Shown in pieces: positions 49,064-62,600 of a stretch of 64,000 bases of DNA. The stretch comes from Lineus longissimus. Lineage: Eukaryota; Nemertea; Pilidiophora; Heteronemertea; Lineidae. Numbering within the stretch: position 1 is the stretch's first letter; each line of letters begins with the position of its first letter. The notes beneath the pieces are model-generated. The model was not told where the DNA came from. It worked only from the letters and a program-made list of their open reading frames with translations, and did no database searches. Both the position numbers and the translations under genes were made by a program. The stretch is from assembly GCF_910592395.1 (NCBI RefSeq), contig NC_088313.1:18740437-18804436 (forward strand), written 5' to 3'.

Positions 49064-51223
49064 CTAGTTGTAACTCCACCCATGCACTTTTGTCACTATT
49101 CCCTTCAAAGTATGAAACTTCTCAAAATGATCAATGAGTTCCCTGCGCTCCAGGAAACGCTCGCCGCAACGCTCACAATCATGATGACGCTCATCATTGT
49201 GCCATTTCTCGTGCTTGTACAGGTTACCAGCCTGACTGAAACAGCGACCGCACTGGTCACATCTATATGGCTTCTCTCCTGTGTGAATCCTCAAATGAAT
49301 CTCCAGTGTCCCTTTCCTGGCAAACCTATGTCCACATTCCTCGCACTCGTATGGCCTCTCGTCCGAATGACAATGAAGATGGTCATTCAAACCTATCCGC
49401 AACGAGAACTGCTTCCCGCATATTTCGCACTCATACGGCTTTTCCTTCGTATGGCTGCACCGCACGTGATCGTAAAGCGCACTACTGGTCGTACAGCGAT
49501 AATCACAAAACTCACAAGCGTATGGTTTTTCACCTGTATGGATCATGGCGTGCGTCCGGTAGTTGCTACTCTGACTGAAGCCTTTCCCGCACACTCCACA
49601 CGTGTATGGCTTTTCGCCAGTATGAACACGGGCGTGACTTTGCAACTCAGCCACTGTACGAAAGGCTTTCTCACAGCATTCGCACTTATGCTCCTTGACT
49701 CCTGTGTGGAGTTTCTTGTGCACATTCAGCGCCGCGGTTGTCCGAAATCGTTTACCGCACTCATCGCATCGACACGATACTTCCCCAGTATGGATTTTGA
49801 TGTGCACATTCAGCGTGTACGGCCGCGCAAACTTGAGTCCGCAGTGACTACATTCGTGTTTCTTCTCTCCGGAATGCGTCGCAAGGTGGCGCTGCATGTG
49901 GCCTTTCTTGGTGAAAGCCTGACCGCACTCCGGGCAAGCGAAAGGCTTCTCTCCCGAATGAATCAAAACATGAGATTTATAATTCCCGCTCTGACTAAAT
50001 GTCTTTCCGCAGATGTTACACTTAAATGGTTTTTCACCAGTATGAGTCCTCGCATGCAAGTTCAGCGAAGTCTTTAACCCAAATTGTTTCCCGCATTTTT
50101 GGCATTTAAATTCTTTTTTGCCAGTATGGACGACTGCGTGAGTTTTTAAATGATCTCTCTTTTTGAAACGCGCCTGACAAATGGTGCATTTGTGAAGTGG
50201 TTCTTTTTCACGTGACTTTAGCTTTATCTCCGAATCGATTTCTCCGGCACAAGTTTCTTTCTTGGGCACCTTCTTTGAACTGAGTTGTCCTCCATGAGCC
50301 GCTTCCATCGTTGACGATTTTATCCCAGATCCAACCTTCTTCAGCGACTTCATCACTGAATCGGTTGGTGCCGCACCAGCCTCTGCCTTCGACAACTTTG
50401 TCCCTGAACTTGACTGTCCTGCACCAGATTCCCTCTTGGACAACTCTACCGCTGAATCGTTGGCTTCTTTCGCATGCAACCTGATCCAAGACCGAACCAA
50501 TTGCCTTCCGGTAGTTTCCTTTTCAGGCAACTTTATTCTTGAACTGGATTGTCCGACACTTTGTTCTTTCGAGTCCAACTTAATCTCTGAATTGGACTGT
50601 CGTCCGCCACTTCGCTCTTTCGATACCACTAACTTTACCTCATAACTGGATTGTCCGACTCTTTGCTTTTTCGATACCATTTTCATCCCTGAACTGGAGG
50701 GTTCGACACTTGGCTGTTCCGAGTTCAACTTCAATCCTGAGCTGGATGGAGCTCGTTCGTTCTTTGGCGATTTATTCCCTGGGGATGAACTAACTGATTG
50801 TCCGCCAATAGCTTTTTTCGAGCACGACTTTAATCTTGTATTGGTGGCTGCCTTCTTGGAAAACTTTTTCCCTGAGTTGAATCCATCGCCAAGGCCTTCT
50901 TTCCCCGCAAGCGACTTTATTCCAGAACTGAGTATAAACTGTTCAACACTAAATTCTTTCGTAGGCGGCTTCATCTCAGAGTTGATACCGACTTTTCCTC
51001 GACTAGCTTCTGTCTTTGGCGAGCTTGAACTGAAGGTAGGCCTACTGGATGGTCCGACACGAACCTCGTTCTTGGTATGAGTGTCCGAACCTGAACTTAC
51101 TGATTGTCCTGATCTTGAACTGAGTTTTCCTCCACTGGATACCGCGATCTGTGACGACTTCATAAATGAATTGATTGCACTGAATAGTCCGATACGTGCC
51201 TCTTTCTCGGTGTGAGGCTCCAT
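49064..51223 (-). CDS. C2H2 zinc-finger protein with 13 fingers
   Basis: A 719-residue frame counted from the first in-frame ATG. The C-terminal half (from about residue 340) has 13 consecutive C2H2 fingers, most joined by the TGEKP-type linker, so sequence-specific DNA binding in the nucleus is expected. Fingers 9 and 13 have a longer H-x4-H or irregular spacing, and finger 9 lacks the usual Phe. The N-terminal half is low-complexity Ser/Lys/Gly made of decayed repeats around SSGxKLxSKE. No KRAB, BTB, SCAN or ZAD domain is visible, so the protein cannot be placed in a named subfamily. The frame stays open upstream to 51394 without an ATG, so a first exon may be spliced in (for example at the TTTCAG near 51310). 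An AATAAA lies 221 bp downstream. Confidence 0.9.
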   Translation of the reverse strand: MEPHTEKEARIGLFSAINSFMKSSQIAVSSGGKLSSRSGQSVSSGSDTHTKNEVRVGPSSRPTFSSSSPKTEASRGKVGINSEMKPPTKEFSVEQFILSSGIKSLAGKEGLGDGFNSGKKFSKKAATNTRLKSCSKKAIGGQSVSSSPGNKSPKNERAPSSSGLKLNSEQPSVEPSSSGMKMVSKKQRVGQSSYEVKLVVSKERSGGRQSNSEIKLDSKEQSVGQSSSRIKLPEKETTGRQLVRSWIRLHAKEANDSAVELSKRESGAGQSSSGTKLSKAEAGAAPTDSVMKSLKKVGSGIKSSTMEAAHGGQLSSKKVPKKETCAGEIDSEIKLKSREKEPLHKCTICQARFKKRDHLKTHAVVHTGKKEFKCQKCGKQFGLKTSLNLHARTHTGEKPFKCNICGKTFSQSGNYKSHVLIHSGEKPFACPECGQAFTKKGHMQRHLATHSGEKKHECSHCGLKFARPYTLNVHIKIHTGEVSCRCDECGKRFRTTAALNVHKKLHTGVKEHKCECCEKAFRTVAELQSHARVHTGEKPYTCGVCGKGFSQSSNYRTHAMIHTGEKPYACEFCDYRCTTSSALYDHVRCSHTKEKPYECEICGKQFSLRIGLNDHLHCHSDERPYECEECGHRFARKGTLEIHLRIHTGEKPYRCDQCGRCFSQAGNLYKHEKWHNDERHHDCERCGERFLERRELIDHFEKFHTLKGIVTKVHGWSYN

Positions 51224-51447
51224 CCCTGAACTAACTGACTGCTCCGAGGTTGAACTAAGTTTCCCTCCACTGGCCTCTAGTCTTTGGCGACTCCATCTCT
51301 GAACTGAAAGCACCGAATAGTCAGACACGGGGTCTCTCTCTTCATTCCAGAACTGGGTCTTGAACCATGGAGCGATGTTAGCTTCATGCCTGAACTAACT
51401 CAACTGATTCAATCCTTCCACTGCTGTTTTGCAGTACCTTTTAAGGC

Positions 51448-51497
51448 GACGCCGAAAAGGTATTGCCGAAAAGGTATTAAAATTCCTTTTCGGCGTC
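51448..51497. repeat. Hairpin with 13-bp perfect arms upstream of the C2H2 gene
   Basis: GACGCCGAAAAGG at 51448-51460 pairs with CCTTTTCGGCGTC at 51485-51497. The loop contains a second direct copy of GCCGAAAAGGTATT, so the local sequence also has a short tandem duplication. Confidence 0.75.
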
Positions 51498-52863
51498 ACC
51501 ATGGACATAGTCGCCCAACCTTTGTGAGCGCGAGACGTAAGCTTACATCTACTGGTGGTCCCTGTCTATTGTCAGGAGGAGGGCTTGACCTATTTCTGAT
51601 TGGTCATTGTTAAGGTCATTGCGAAATCGGAATGTTTATCGAAGCATGCGTTATACAGACATACTTGTGAAGCGACATTGCATCATACAAATGTATGTCA
51701 ATACATGTTGTGTGGACATCCACCTACTCAGTTAGTTTATGATTTACACCAATTAAATTGGCTGTAAGTGTATTAATGGAGACAATTATCAAGTTATATG
51801 GTTATCATCAACACCGGCATGTTACTTCGGCGTTGTCACAGTGTGGTAACTACTGAGTATTTCCATCATACCCATTGTCGACTCGACTACCTGGGCAGTC
51901 CATCGCGTCATCCTAATTTGGTCTCCTTATGGTGAGGAACGCGGCTGGTCCACTGCATCCGGAGTGTAACCCATTGCTGCAAGGTGCACTTGTATAACAG
52001 AATGATATCCCTATTCAGGGTTGGCGCGCCCATTCTCATTTTCGCCACTTGCGAATGCTGCACATGAGTGGCGAATGTAAAACAATGTCTGGCTAAAAAT
52101 TTTGCGACTTCAATTTGAATTGCCATGATTTGGCGAGAGAGTAATAGTGTTGTGCGAAAATTGATCAAAGTCAATCAAAAAAGATCCACTTCCACACCAA
52201 ATGCACCAAGGAACGATCGTTAGTCAGTCAAACTTTATCATATTTGCGGGCGGCCGCGCTATCAGTATCACACGTGGTTGCTATCGTCTACATTGTAGTT
52301 CCACCCGTTGCCGCTAGTGATTTTGGTGGCGCTGCTAGCCGCTTTACGCATACATTATCGGCGAGTTTCCCGCTCGCTTCGTTGCCATGGAGTCTCCGGT
52401 CACGTGTTACTCGAATCGTTCGTTGATTTGCTTGTCTCAGTACTGCTGGCTGCCATTCTCGCACATGTTAATGTCGGCTGGGTCGGCCCAAGATGGACAA
52501 ACGATCGGCAATGGCTGGAGCTGACCATGGGAGCTGACTACATATGGCTAAAAGTGACATCCACTTGGCTAAAAAGTGGCTAGTAGGCCAACCCTGCCTA
52601 TTTTTAGGGCATGGATGGCATTTAGTTCTGTATAAAACTTAACAAACAATAAGCTGGGTTTTCTCTTTTTTATTCTCAATAAATAATGTCAGTTTTGTAT
52701 CTTACAATGATTCTTTCACAGGTCTTTAACATTTTTAACATCCCCAAAACAGAGTGGTATCAACCCCTGCACAAAAGTGTTTATTTGGTCATTAATGTAG
52801 ACAACAGATTCGGCTTTAAATATGTGAGTGGGAATCATGTACTCCGTAAGTGTCAATACCACA

Positions 52864-52989
52864 CATTGGGCGATATGAATAAAGACAAGTAAATGCTTTT
52901 ACTACAATTTTGTACAGAAAGGCCTAGTGTAAATGTACATGGAGTTTTAGATAAAAGCATTTGCTGGTCTTTATTCATATCACCCAATG
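52864..52989. repeat. Inverted repeat, 38-bp arms with a 50-bp loop
   Basis: 52864-52901 and 52952-52989 are inverted copies matching at 35 of 38 positions (core GATATGAATAAAGAC). High arm identity with an unrelated loop fits a recent foldback or MITE insertion, or an origin for a small hairpin RNA if transcribed. Confidence 0.85.
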
Positions 52990-53144
52990 TCCTACACTAA
53001 TACCAGATTACAGAATATTCACTGGGGAGACCACTATCTTGTCAGAAGTTGTCAAAACAAGTAAACATGACCAAGTTTAACAGCTGTGAAAGGTTTACCA
53101 CCCTATATTGTCCAGGATAAAATAATTTCTAGAATGTTATGATA

Positions 53145-53164
53145 CCAGGCCAGGCCAGGCCAGG
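53145..53164. repeat. Short CCAGG tandem array
   Basis: Four perfect 5-bp units of CCAGG. It is a simple microsatellite. Confidence 0.85.
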
Positions 53165-56100
53165 ATCAGATCTTACACCTCATCTAGCCCTGCAATGATA
53201 TTTTTTTAAAACATACCAGAATTGGTGTTGAGTGAGATTAGTAAAATTCAGACAACAAGATCTCGGTCTGAGAAGTTTTTTGAGGCAAGTTTTCAAAGAG
53301 TCTTTTTTACTTTTACAATAATTCCACAACGATAACATATCTAATTCAGTCACCAAGCTCACAGCACATTCTTTAACTAATTTTAGTACTGCAAGACTTT
53401 TGGTGGTCTCCATGTTGAATGATACATGACGACCAGTGAATTGGTGATTGAAGCAGACGTCGGCAGACTGCACCATGGTTATTGATGCTTATCTGATGAA
53501 ATACTCTTCAAAAGTATGTTAAAATATCCCACAGATTGGTTATGATCGACTTCATATCAATTCCCAAGACTCTTACGCTGACAAAAAGTTTGGAAATCAT
53601 TTCTATTGTGCAAGTGTTTTGACAACCAGAACCTAAACAACCTGAGTAGGCCTCTTTTAGGTAACGGAATCATCGGCCCCTATGAATTATTTGCAGCTAA
53701 TTTTTAGTTCAGCTGGTTGAGACAGGATAAACATGGTTTTTATCAAGAGACCTCTACACGACACTGCTCTTGGTTACAAATATCAACGTTGGAAACTACC
53801 TTTAATTGAATAGTGGCATCACAAATATTCGGGTGACTCAGCTATCTCAAAACCTTGGGTGTCAAGATGCTTTTTTGTCAGATATCGGGAAAACTAAAAA
53901 TCTTTTCAACAAAAATTTAGTAGTTGTTACCCAAAACTGTTGATGATGCAGGATCAAGTTTTCCGTGATGAACATTTATACAGGGTGAAACAATAAATAG
54001 ACAAACACGCAATTACTGCATACCAAAAGTATAAAAGATTGTGACAGGAAAGAATTGACATGCAGGTTGGAGCAATACACTTAGATCAATGAAAAAGGCA
54101 AGGCTAAAATGAAAATGGCTTAGAAGCTAGCCTATAGTTGAATCAATTAAACGACCTGAAGGGAAAAACTACTGACATACAACTCAAACCATGACATTTT
54201 TGAAAAGGAATACACTGATGTGACAAGACTTAACACTTTAGCAAAGTTCCTTGATCCATGACCCAACAAACTCACCCCCTCAAGTAAAAATGGCTTGATT
54301 CCTTTCAGGCGGCATGAATGGTAAGCCTCTTTTTGGCCATGTTCCAACAACTTTAACTAAAATCAAAATACCCCGGCTGATAATTATCAGGTATGGAGGA
54401 TTGAGAATACATGAAATGTAAATTGTACAATGGCCAAAACGGCTGAAACTGACAATGACAACAACGTAAGCTAACACAAAGGGGGCTGGCCTGTCGTTTG
54501 ACAACTTTATAATGACGACAAAATACCTTGCAAGCTGTCGACATCTTTACATTTTTGAAGTGAGGTGAAAGTGTAGCTTGATGGTTTAGCTGCTGTAACA
54601 AGTCAGAGAGGAGCTGACTGCTCAGCCCAAAGGGAGGAAATGTACATGTTACACACAAACATAAACTATTGTACACGAAAATCAAACTGGTGTCTATTCG
54701 AAACTTCAAAGCACCTTTTTGTTGTTGTTGACATAAGTACCTTTATAAATAATTACCAAGTTGTGACATTTATTCCATAACAACTTCTGAGCTTGGAGCA
54801 GTATTTTCAAAGATGAATTACTTTGGCGAAAGATACAATGTACGTGGGAAAAATACGTCCTTTCTAATTGAAGGACATTCACTAAATCTCCTTTAATGAT
54901 GAATATTATTGACGAAAATCAAACAATAACTTTTTTTAGCTGCCTGTTGACAGCAAACTATGCCCAAACTGGCAAGCAGATGAAACAAATTGAAATGCAC
55001 ACTATGAAAAGACAACCAGCACAGAAGTGTAATCACAGGTTGCAGTTCATTTGTGCAGCGCTTAAGATTTTGAAGAGATGATGATGATGGTATTTATGGA
55101 AAAGATATGGCTGTGGCTGCGAGTGAACCTGTTCAAACTAAACTGATCTGAACATCGACTAGATAAGAATGAGGAGTGATCCAAGCAGACAGGCATTCAA
55201 CTTGATGGAAGATGCCTATCATCACAAGTTGAGTGATAAAACTCAGTTCGACCCCACACCATTAATTTGCATAAGTAATTTCCCCTTTGAAGAGATCTGA
55301 ATTCGACTAAGAGAAGGACTATTGAATATGAATGCGATATAATCTTTTTTTAAAACAACAGCAATTTGCTTGCGTGGGACTTTACCCCAGGGAGCGTTAG
55401 CGCAGTAAGTGACATAGCAGTTTACATGTACATGTGGAGTGGAGAGTCCTCACTGAGATATCGTGGACGCGTTAAGACACCCATTGCACCGTATTTTAAT
55501 CGATGCCTCCAGTCCATAAGTTTACACACTCATTGTGTGGAATGATTCTTATCGGTTGTTTTTTTTTGCTTTTAGGAGGATTCGAATGAGATGACATGAA
55601 AACTAGACTAAGATAATACAATGTATGGAAATTCCTCTACACTTTAACTGCAGTGAATACAAAAGTGAAAAAACTTTTTTTATCATGGCTGTCAGATAGG
55701 CATTGAGAGATGAGAATTTACACTGTACAAACAATCACACTGAGAAGAATAAACTCCAATAGCATTTAGTTTATGTTTAATTGGTTTAGTTACCTTGGTT
55801 ACACCCACAAACAATCAAAACAATTGATTTTTTTCTGAATTTTTTTCTTATTTCAACCATTCATGAACACATATGTATGTCAATTTTTATCTGAAATCAG
55901 GCCAGAACAAGCACACTAATATTAAACAGGATTTTCAACAGGAGAGAAACAATAACAACCCAGTTTTTATCCATCTTTGACAACAAGAAATAACAAATTT
56001 ATATCCAATAGTGCCAGACCACTTATTTTATTGGATGTATAGATACGTGTGTAAATGCTCATAAAACTCAACATTTCACACACTATTATACAATTATCTC

Positions 56101-56465
56101 AAGACACACCGTGCAATTTCATATTGGAAAGCCAAAAATGCACTGTTGATGTAGAAATTGAAGAAGGGGAGGGTATGAAGTCACCAAAGTCCCATCATTA
56201 GTGTTGCAGTAGAAATATCGAAGCAACTGCTCTGTAACCAATCTTCATAAGAACTTTGGTTGACAATCCTATTCATAAATTTTCCCCTCAAAAAGTTCAA
56301 ACAAGAATAGAAAATTCCCCTATAACTTCTGGCGATCCATACTTGATGATACACGCACTCAGAAAGACAGCAACACATTAAAGACAATGCCTACCTGACA
56401 AACCATCATCAACAACTTTTTTTTATAAAACAAACCTGATGAAAGAGAAACTGAATGATTGAGTT

Positions 56466-56471
56466 TTTAAT
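56466..56471 (-). terminator. Candidate polyadenylation signal ATTAAA for the CCCH gene
   Basis: ATTAAA on the minus strand, 147 bp past the stop codon of the large CCCH protein. The region beyond it is AT-rich with several weaker variants, so the choice is tentative. Confidence 0.35.
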
Positions 56472-56617
56472 CTTAGATTTTTTTTGTTTTTATGAATGAA
56501 CTGGACATGACCCTGTAGTATCCCAAGAAAAGATGATTGAAATCTTCTGTCTTTATCTGTGGCTTGCTCCGTCTTCATTGACGATGGATTTGGTTGGCCG
56601 CTCGATTTCTACGATAC

Positions 56618-59600
56618 CTATGATGACTTCTCATCATCTGATTTTGATTCCTGGAAGACGGAGAGAGACGTTGAAAAGATGGAACACTAAAAAGTTCCCA
56701 ATCAACTCATGCCAAGCGAGAGCTCTCAAAAAGGAAGTCCTGACTTCACATTCGGACACTCTTTAAATGGGTAGCTTGGTCATACATTGACATCAGAGGC
56801 TATTGATGAATACATATGACTCTTGATGAATATCGAAATATTTTTGCAACATACCTGGGATAACTTGGGGAAATCTTGCTCTTTATTTTCAAGAGTCAAT
56901 GACTCCGGTTTGGTGGACGACTTCTTTTCGGAACTGAAAGACAGTAACTTAAATAAGATCTCGGAGGGTAATAAAATAAAAACTATACATTTTTGAATAA
57001 ATGACAACCATCATTCAACCATTATATGAAGGGCACCATACCTGTTATAAGCATGCATGAAAGGGCAGGTGACTCCTTTGAAGCATTCACCTCTCTCCCA
57101 GAAGCGACACGTGATGGAAGACAGATCGTGCGAGAATCGGCAATCTGCCCGACGACAGTTGCCCTCCATGTAGAAACTACATGGTTTGTTGGAGATGGAA
57201 CCTGAAGTGAAGAAGATAATACCATTGTCAGGAAATGGTTGATGTAAGACGAAGTTTCAATGAACAGGTTAAAACAATCTGATGATAATAGCCATTTCTG
57301 CTTTCTTTTTCCAAGGACTGGAAGATACAGAAGTTGCTGCCAAGCCATTGCAAGAGTTGAGTTATCTCTACCAGCCGGCTACTTACCTGAACGGGACCTC
57401 CTCTTCCTCCTGCTGTACCAGGAGTCGGAGAAATCAGGTGTCCGCATCCAAACTTCCTCTAATTCAGACGAATAGAACGCCCTCGGTCTGTGTGGTGGTT
57501 GGATAAAGGACAGATCAAAGTCTTCATTATCATACTGAAACATGAAAGTTAAAGATTAGTCATTGCACTTGGTATCATAGTTACATGTACTGCAATATTG
57601 TAAATTTTCCATTGCATATCACCTTCTCTTTTCGAAGACATAACAAAAACTTGTAGAAAGGAAAAACAAGATACAGGATAAACTTACTGAAGGCTGATCT
57701 AAAGAGAAGGCTTCATCCTCCATGAGTATGTAAGGTTCCTCCTTGGCTCCATCAGACGTTGTGTCCTCTGAGCAGGGTTTCTCCTTGAGAGTATTATTAG
57801 CACCACTGATGAAACATCCCGGTATGATCAACTCATCGGAGACATCTGCGGGCAAACTAGGAAGACCGATATCACTTCCGACACTCCAAATGCTATATTT
57901 CTTTGTTACCGCTTCAGCTGTACTCGTAAATATGTGAAAGTCGGTTGCTGCTGCCCAAATATCAGCAACATCTTGTACAGGAACCTGTGGTGAAGTCACA
58001 CCACTGTCCACCTCAGTTGAGATCACTGGTTTCGCCATATCCTCATCCTTTCCACTTGACAACGCATCCCGGGGACTCTCATCTCCAACCTGCATCAAGT
58101 CAACTGTATTGCACAATGCCATTATGTCAAGGTACTCGACATCTTTGCGTTTATCACAACCCAAATCTTGTTCATTTCCTAAACCTGCATCACTGCAGGA
58201 ATCAGCTGTATCTGTTTCGATACCTTTGCATTCCAAGTCGCAACATTGTTTATCCTGAACATTGAATTTATTTACATTTTGACCTAACTCAACACTGCCT
58301 CCTTGTAACGATTCCCCATCGCGATTTTCAACTATTTCTTTGTCCATTCCCAGGCCAGTGCAGGAGTAGAAACTCTTGGCACTCGACCAATATGGCTCAG
58401 GTGCTGCCACCTGGCGCTCTAACCCACATTCGGGGCAGAAACAGTCTCGGTCATGACAAGACAAAACAACATCAGTTTTCTCACTTTCCGGAGAATCTTC
58501 TGTTTGTTCCGAACAAGTCTCACCAATGTTTCCGTTTTGATCACAGATACTAATCTCATCAGAGGTAACAATCCTTCCATCGGCTGCTGAATCATCAAAG
58601 CTTGCTGAATCGTCTCCCTGTTGGCAAACACTCAAATCCTCCTCCTCTAAAATCGCCCCTGTCAACTGTCTTTTCACATGTTTCTTACATTGCAAAAGTA
58701 TTTCCTGAGAGCACTGTTCCAATTTCTTGCGACAAGTTTCTATGCAATCATCCGTGAAGCTTCCAGTTGTCTTGACCTTCCCTTCTCCTACTGCTCGACC
58801 TTTCTTAGGTTTATCCGTCTGCGACCATTTCTGACCATCCAATTTCACCTTGAACTTGGGTACAAATGATGTCTCACCCTCGCTATCCGATGTAACAAAC
58901 AGCTGGTAGTCTTCATTTGGGTCTGGCGAAAATGAAAACAACGGTGGTTTCTCGACATGCTGTATGGCTGTTCCAATAGCTGCTTGGGCAGTGGCCTCAG
59001 TTGCTGCATTGGCATTATATCCACCAACATCAGGTTCATGTGTCAGAGAGTGAATTGGACGGAAATGAGTTTTCGGTGAAATAACAAGATCGTTGCTGTC
59101 AGACTTATTCTTGTTGTATCCTTCACCAATCGTAGCCTTCGTCTCCTTCTGCAATGTGATGACTGGGGCAGTTTTATTTAGCAAGTCGCTGTCACTTTTA
59201 AAGTTTGCCTGGATCCTACGACTTCGGGAAGCAAGATGTGGTTCACTTCGTACATGTGACATCTTCTCTGGTATCTTATCTTTGAAGGCGGAGAATTCCG
59301 ACGGCTGGAGATTGGCACTTTGGCTGTGAGGTAAACCAATGTAAGAACCTGGGGTTGTGTGGTGGTGTCTGGATCTCTTTCTTGAAAGACTTGATAGCTG
59401 TCCGTATGATGCCGACGTATGGATGACCAAGTCTGGCTTTTCATCTATCAGTTCCGTGTCCGACCAATATGCAATATCACTGCAACTGTGACCCTTGTTT
59501 AGATTACCAAGAGAATCCTCTCCGCCGATGTACCAATTGAGATGCCCCGAGATCTCCTTGCCCGAGTTATTCCATAGATTATATGTTGGATCTCCCTGGC

Positions 59601-62600
59601 CGACATTACCGGGGGCAGTATGCTTCTTGTCACACTGATCATCATGGCCCGAGTATTCTTCCCCTCCAGGGGACATACACCGATTGGGATCCTGTTCAGT
59701 GAATTGTGCCAGATCATCAACAGCATCCATCAGTAGCTTATCATCATCGGACAGACCCTCGGCGTGCATATAAGTCTGAAACAACTTATCCAGCTCTTGT
59801 AAGACAGTATAGTTGCCTTCATTTACAGCCAACTTCTGCAAAGCTTCACTAAAGTCACCCATGTTATCTGCTTCACTCTCACTCTGGTTCTCGATGTCAA
59901 CTAGAAGCTGATGAAAGCGTTCGTGATCCATGCTATCCAGCATACTACTAGCTTCAGCCAAGAGATCCTCAACTTTAGGAGAATCAGATAAACTAGGTAG
60001 ATAATACAATGTATCGCTACTGTTATCCAAAGAGACATCATTGACGTTGACATAGAGAGGCTCCCCTATGCCAGTGTTCTCTGATGTGTTGAGTTGAAGA
60101 CTCTGCCAATCTGCATCCACTCTTCGCATGCTGTGTGATGAGGATGACGAGAGACTTGGTGTACTACGATCCTGCCAGTTGCTGTTCTCCGCACTGAACA
60201 TGTTATCAAGGGTTGGCCATGGACTGTGGTCTTTTGACGTCGGCACACTCCCAGTGGTTTCAGACATCGATCCCCAGGTGGCAACGTCAGGATTCCTCGG
60301 AGAACCTAAATATGTTTGACTGACATTACTTCTATTCCAAGGCTCATTATCCACTTGCAACAGATTCTTGGCATTATCTTGTTCAGGGCAGACCTGCCCT
60401 TCACCATATCCGTCATCTTGACTTTCTTTTGCAGATGCAGGCGGCCATTTCTTCCCTATCCCTGGATGTCTTCGCCTTGTAAGAGCAGCAATATGTTTGG
60501 CAAGTGGTGTCTGCTCAGGACTATCAAGACAGGGGCTATCAGACATCTCAGAGCACGAGTCACCATCAGAACTCAGGTTTCCACAAGTCGCAAGGGCAAT
60601 ATTCTCAGCCATCTCACAGTTCTCTTCTGCATATTGTGAAATGCCGCTGTCAGCTGTTCTGTCATGGTCTCTTACGGTGACTTCAGTATTCAAAACATCA
60701 AGATTTGAATTGATGTTTATAACAGGAGGCAGGAGCCCATGGTCACTTCGACTGGATGAACTACGATGTAAGCCAGAGGGAATAACTGATAGAGTACTTT
60801 GGTTGTTGTTTAGTTGCCTTGTCTGGATTGTGTCCTCCTCAGAGACAGACCATGTATCGCCATGTCCCAGGATGTCACTGTGATCTGATCGACTTCGATG
60901 CAAGCCGGGGTTGAGTCCAAAGTTGTTATTAGATTGCCTGACTGTATCTTCTGTGACGCTCCAAGTATCATGTCCCATAACTTCACTGCTGCAGTGCACC
61001 AGTGGCAAAAGTCCCAGATCTTTCCGTTCAGACTGGCTGCGATGTAAACTATGGTGTTGTATCTGCTCCTGTTGGTTGTCACTCAACCGCTTGTACTGCT
61101 TTGTTTGGATCTCATTTTCTGAGATGCTCCAAGCATTGTCACAACCGATGACTCCCCTTGGGTGCTCTGGTTCTGGTTGGGGCAATTCTCCATGATCACT
61201 CGTGTCAGACAAACTGAGCTGCAAGCCGGAGTGAACAGGTTCAGTTTGGCTGCTCGGAAACTGTTTTGCATCTTCATCAGAGACAGTCCAAGCATCACCA
61301 TGACATGCTGCATCACTCCCGCTATTCTCATCAGTTGATGTACTAGTATCCAAAGACTCATCCAGGAGCTTCAAATCTTCCAGAAACTGGACACTATTTT
61401 CAGCCATATCTGCAGTGATATCTTCCGAACTGATGTTTATGCCAGCAAGGATAGAATCCAAGTCACCTAATATCTCACTATAGCCATCGCTTCCAGTTGT
61501 TGTACTGGTACTCTCAGTGTCCGACTCATCTGTAGCATCTTCATCTGAAGAATCATTATTCGCAATCCTGACCACAACATCATCCTTAGTGAGGAACACA
61601 TCTCCCATCTGTTTAAAACTTGATGCGGGAACTGTGAAAACCTGCATTTTAACATCATCATCTGAGCTCTCTGTAGCTCGGCTTTGCGACAGCACCACAC
61701 TCTCATTCTGCTTATTGTCACTCAAATATCTCGGGACATTCGACTTCAATGAACTGGTAGATTTAGGCTCCAATGCCACTACATCCTCAACCACTTCAGT
61801 ATCTTCTACTGAAACTACTGAACACTCCTCTTGTGGGAGCAGCTCTTTGATGTCTTCAACGCGGAACTCGAGAAATGTAGACAATTCTTGTAACTTTGCA
61901 AAACCATCTTCAGCTTGGAGGTCGATATTTACAAAGTTTTTAGCAATACACTGGTCTGCTTCATCTGCAGCTACAGTCGCAGGAACATCTTCCTCCTTTG
62001 GCAACAGTGTAGGGAAACCATCAAGTCTCGAGCGATTAGGAGACAGGGTGCTGGTATCCTGGGTTGACCCTTGAAGTTTATTCGACAATGCAGCATCAAC
62101 TGTCAGATTGTTCAGTTTCCTTAAGTTGTCGACCCTCTTCACTTTCACATCAGACTGAATAAGCAAAGGTACATCACTTGGTTCGCTGTCTTCTGTCTTG
62201 AGTATTGGCAACTCAATCTTCTCAACATCATCAGCTGCGGTACTGACATCCTCAATCTTCTTGATCTCATCACAGATGTTTCCAATCGCTTTACCAAAGA
62301 CGCCCAATTTTTCAAACATCTCCTCAAGACCATCAATGTAAGATTTCTTGGATTCCATCGAAACTTTGAGATCTATAAGATCAGCTACATCATGCCTTGC
62401 TTCTTCATCGTCTGGTTTGATTTCCGCAATTTCTGGAAATTCATAATGTGTTACAACTTCTTGCTGGTCGGTTTGAGTTTTGGGTATCTCTCCTTCCTGT
62501 GGTTCAGGATCAGCACAGGTAGCTTCTACTCCAGCGTTTCCTCCAGTTCCAACGTCAAGGACAGTTTCAATCACATCTTTGTCATTAAACTCCTCTACAA

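Larger units (their letters stand above)
51224..56617. other. Long AT-rich intergenic region, no gene recognised
   Basis: About 5.4 kb holding the 5' side of the C2H2 gene and the 3' flank of the CCCH gene. It contains hairpins at 51448-51497 and 52864-52989 and a short CCAGG array. The open frames are below about 120 codons and AT-driven. Confidence 0.5.

Noticed and set aside
51908-52174. 88-codon minus-strand frame
   Set aside because: It contains a short inverted CGCCACT/AGTGGCG motif and has no protein signature. It is most likely a chance frame in repeat-like DNA.
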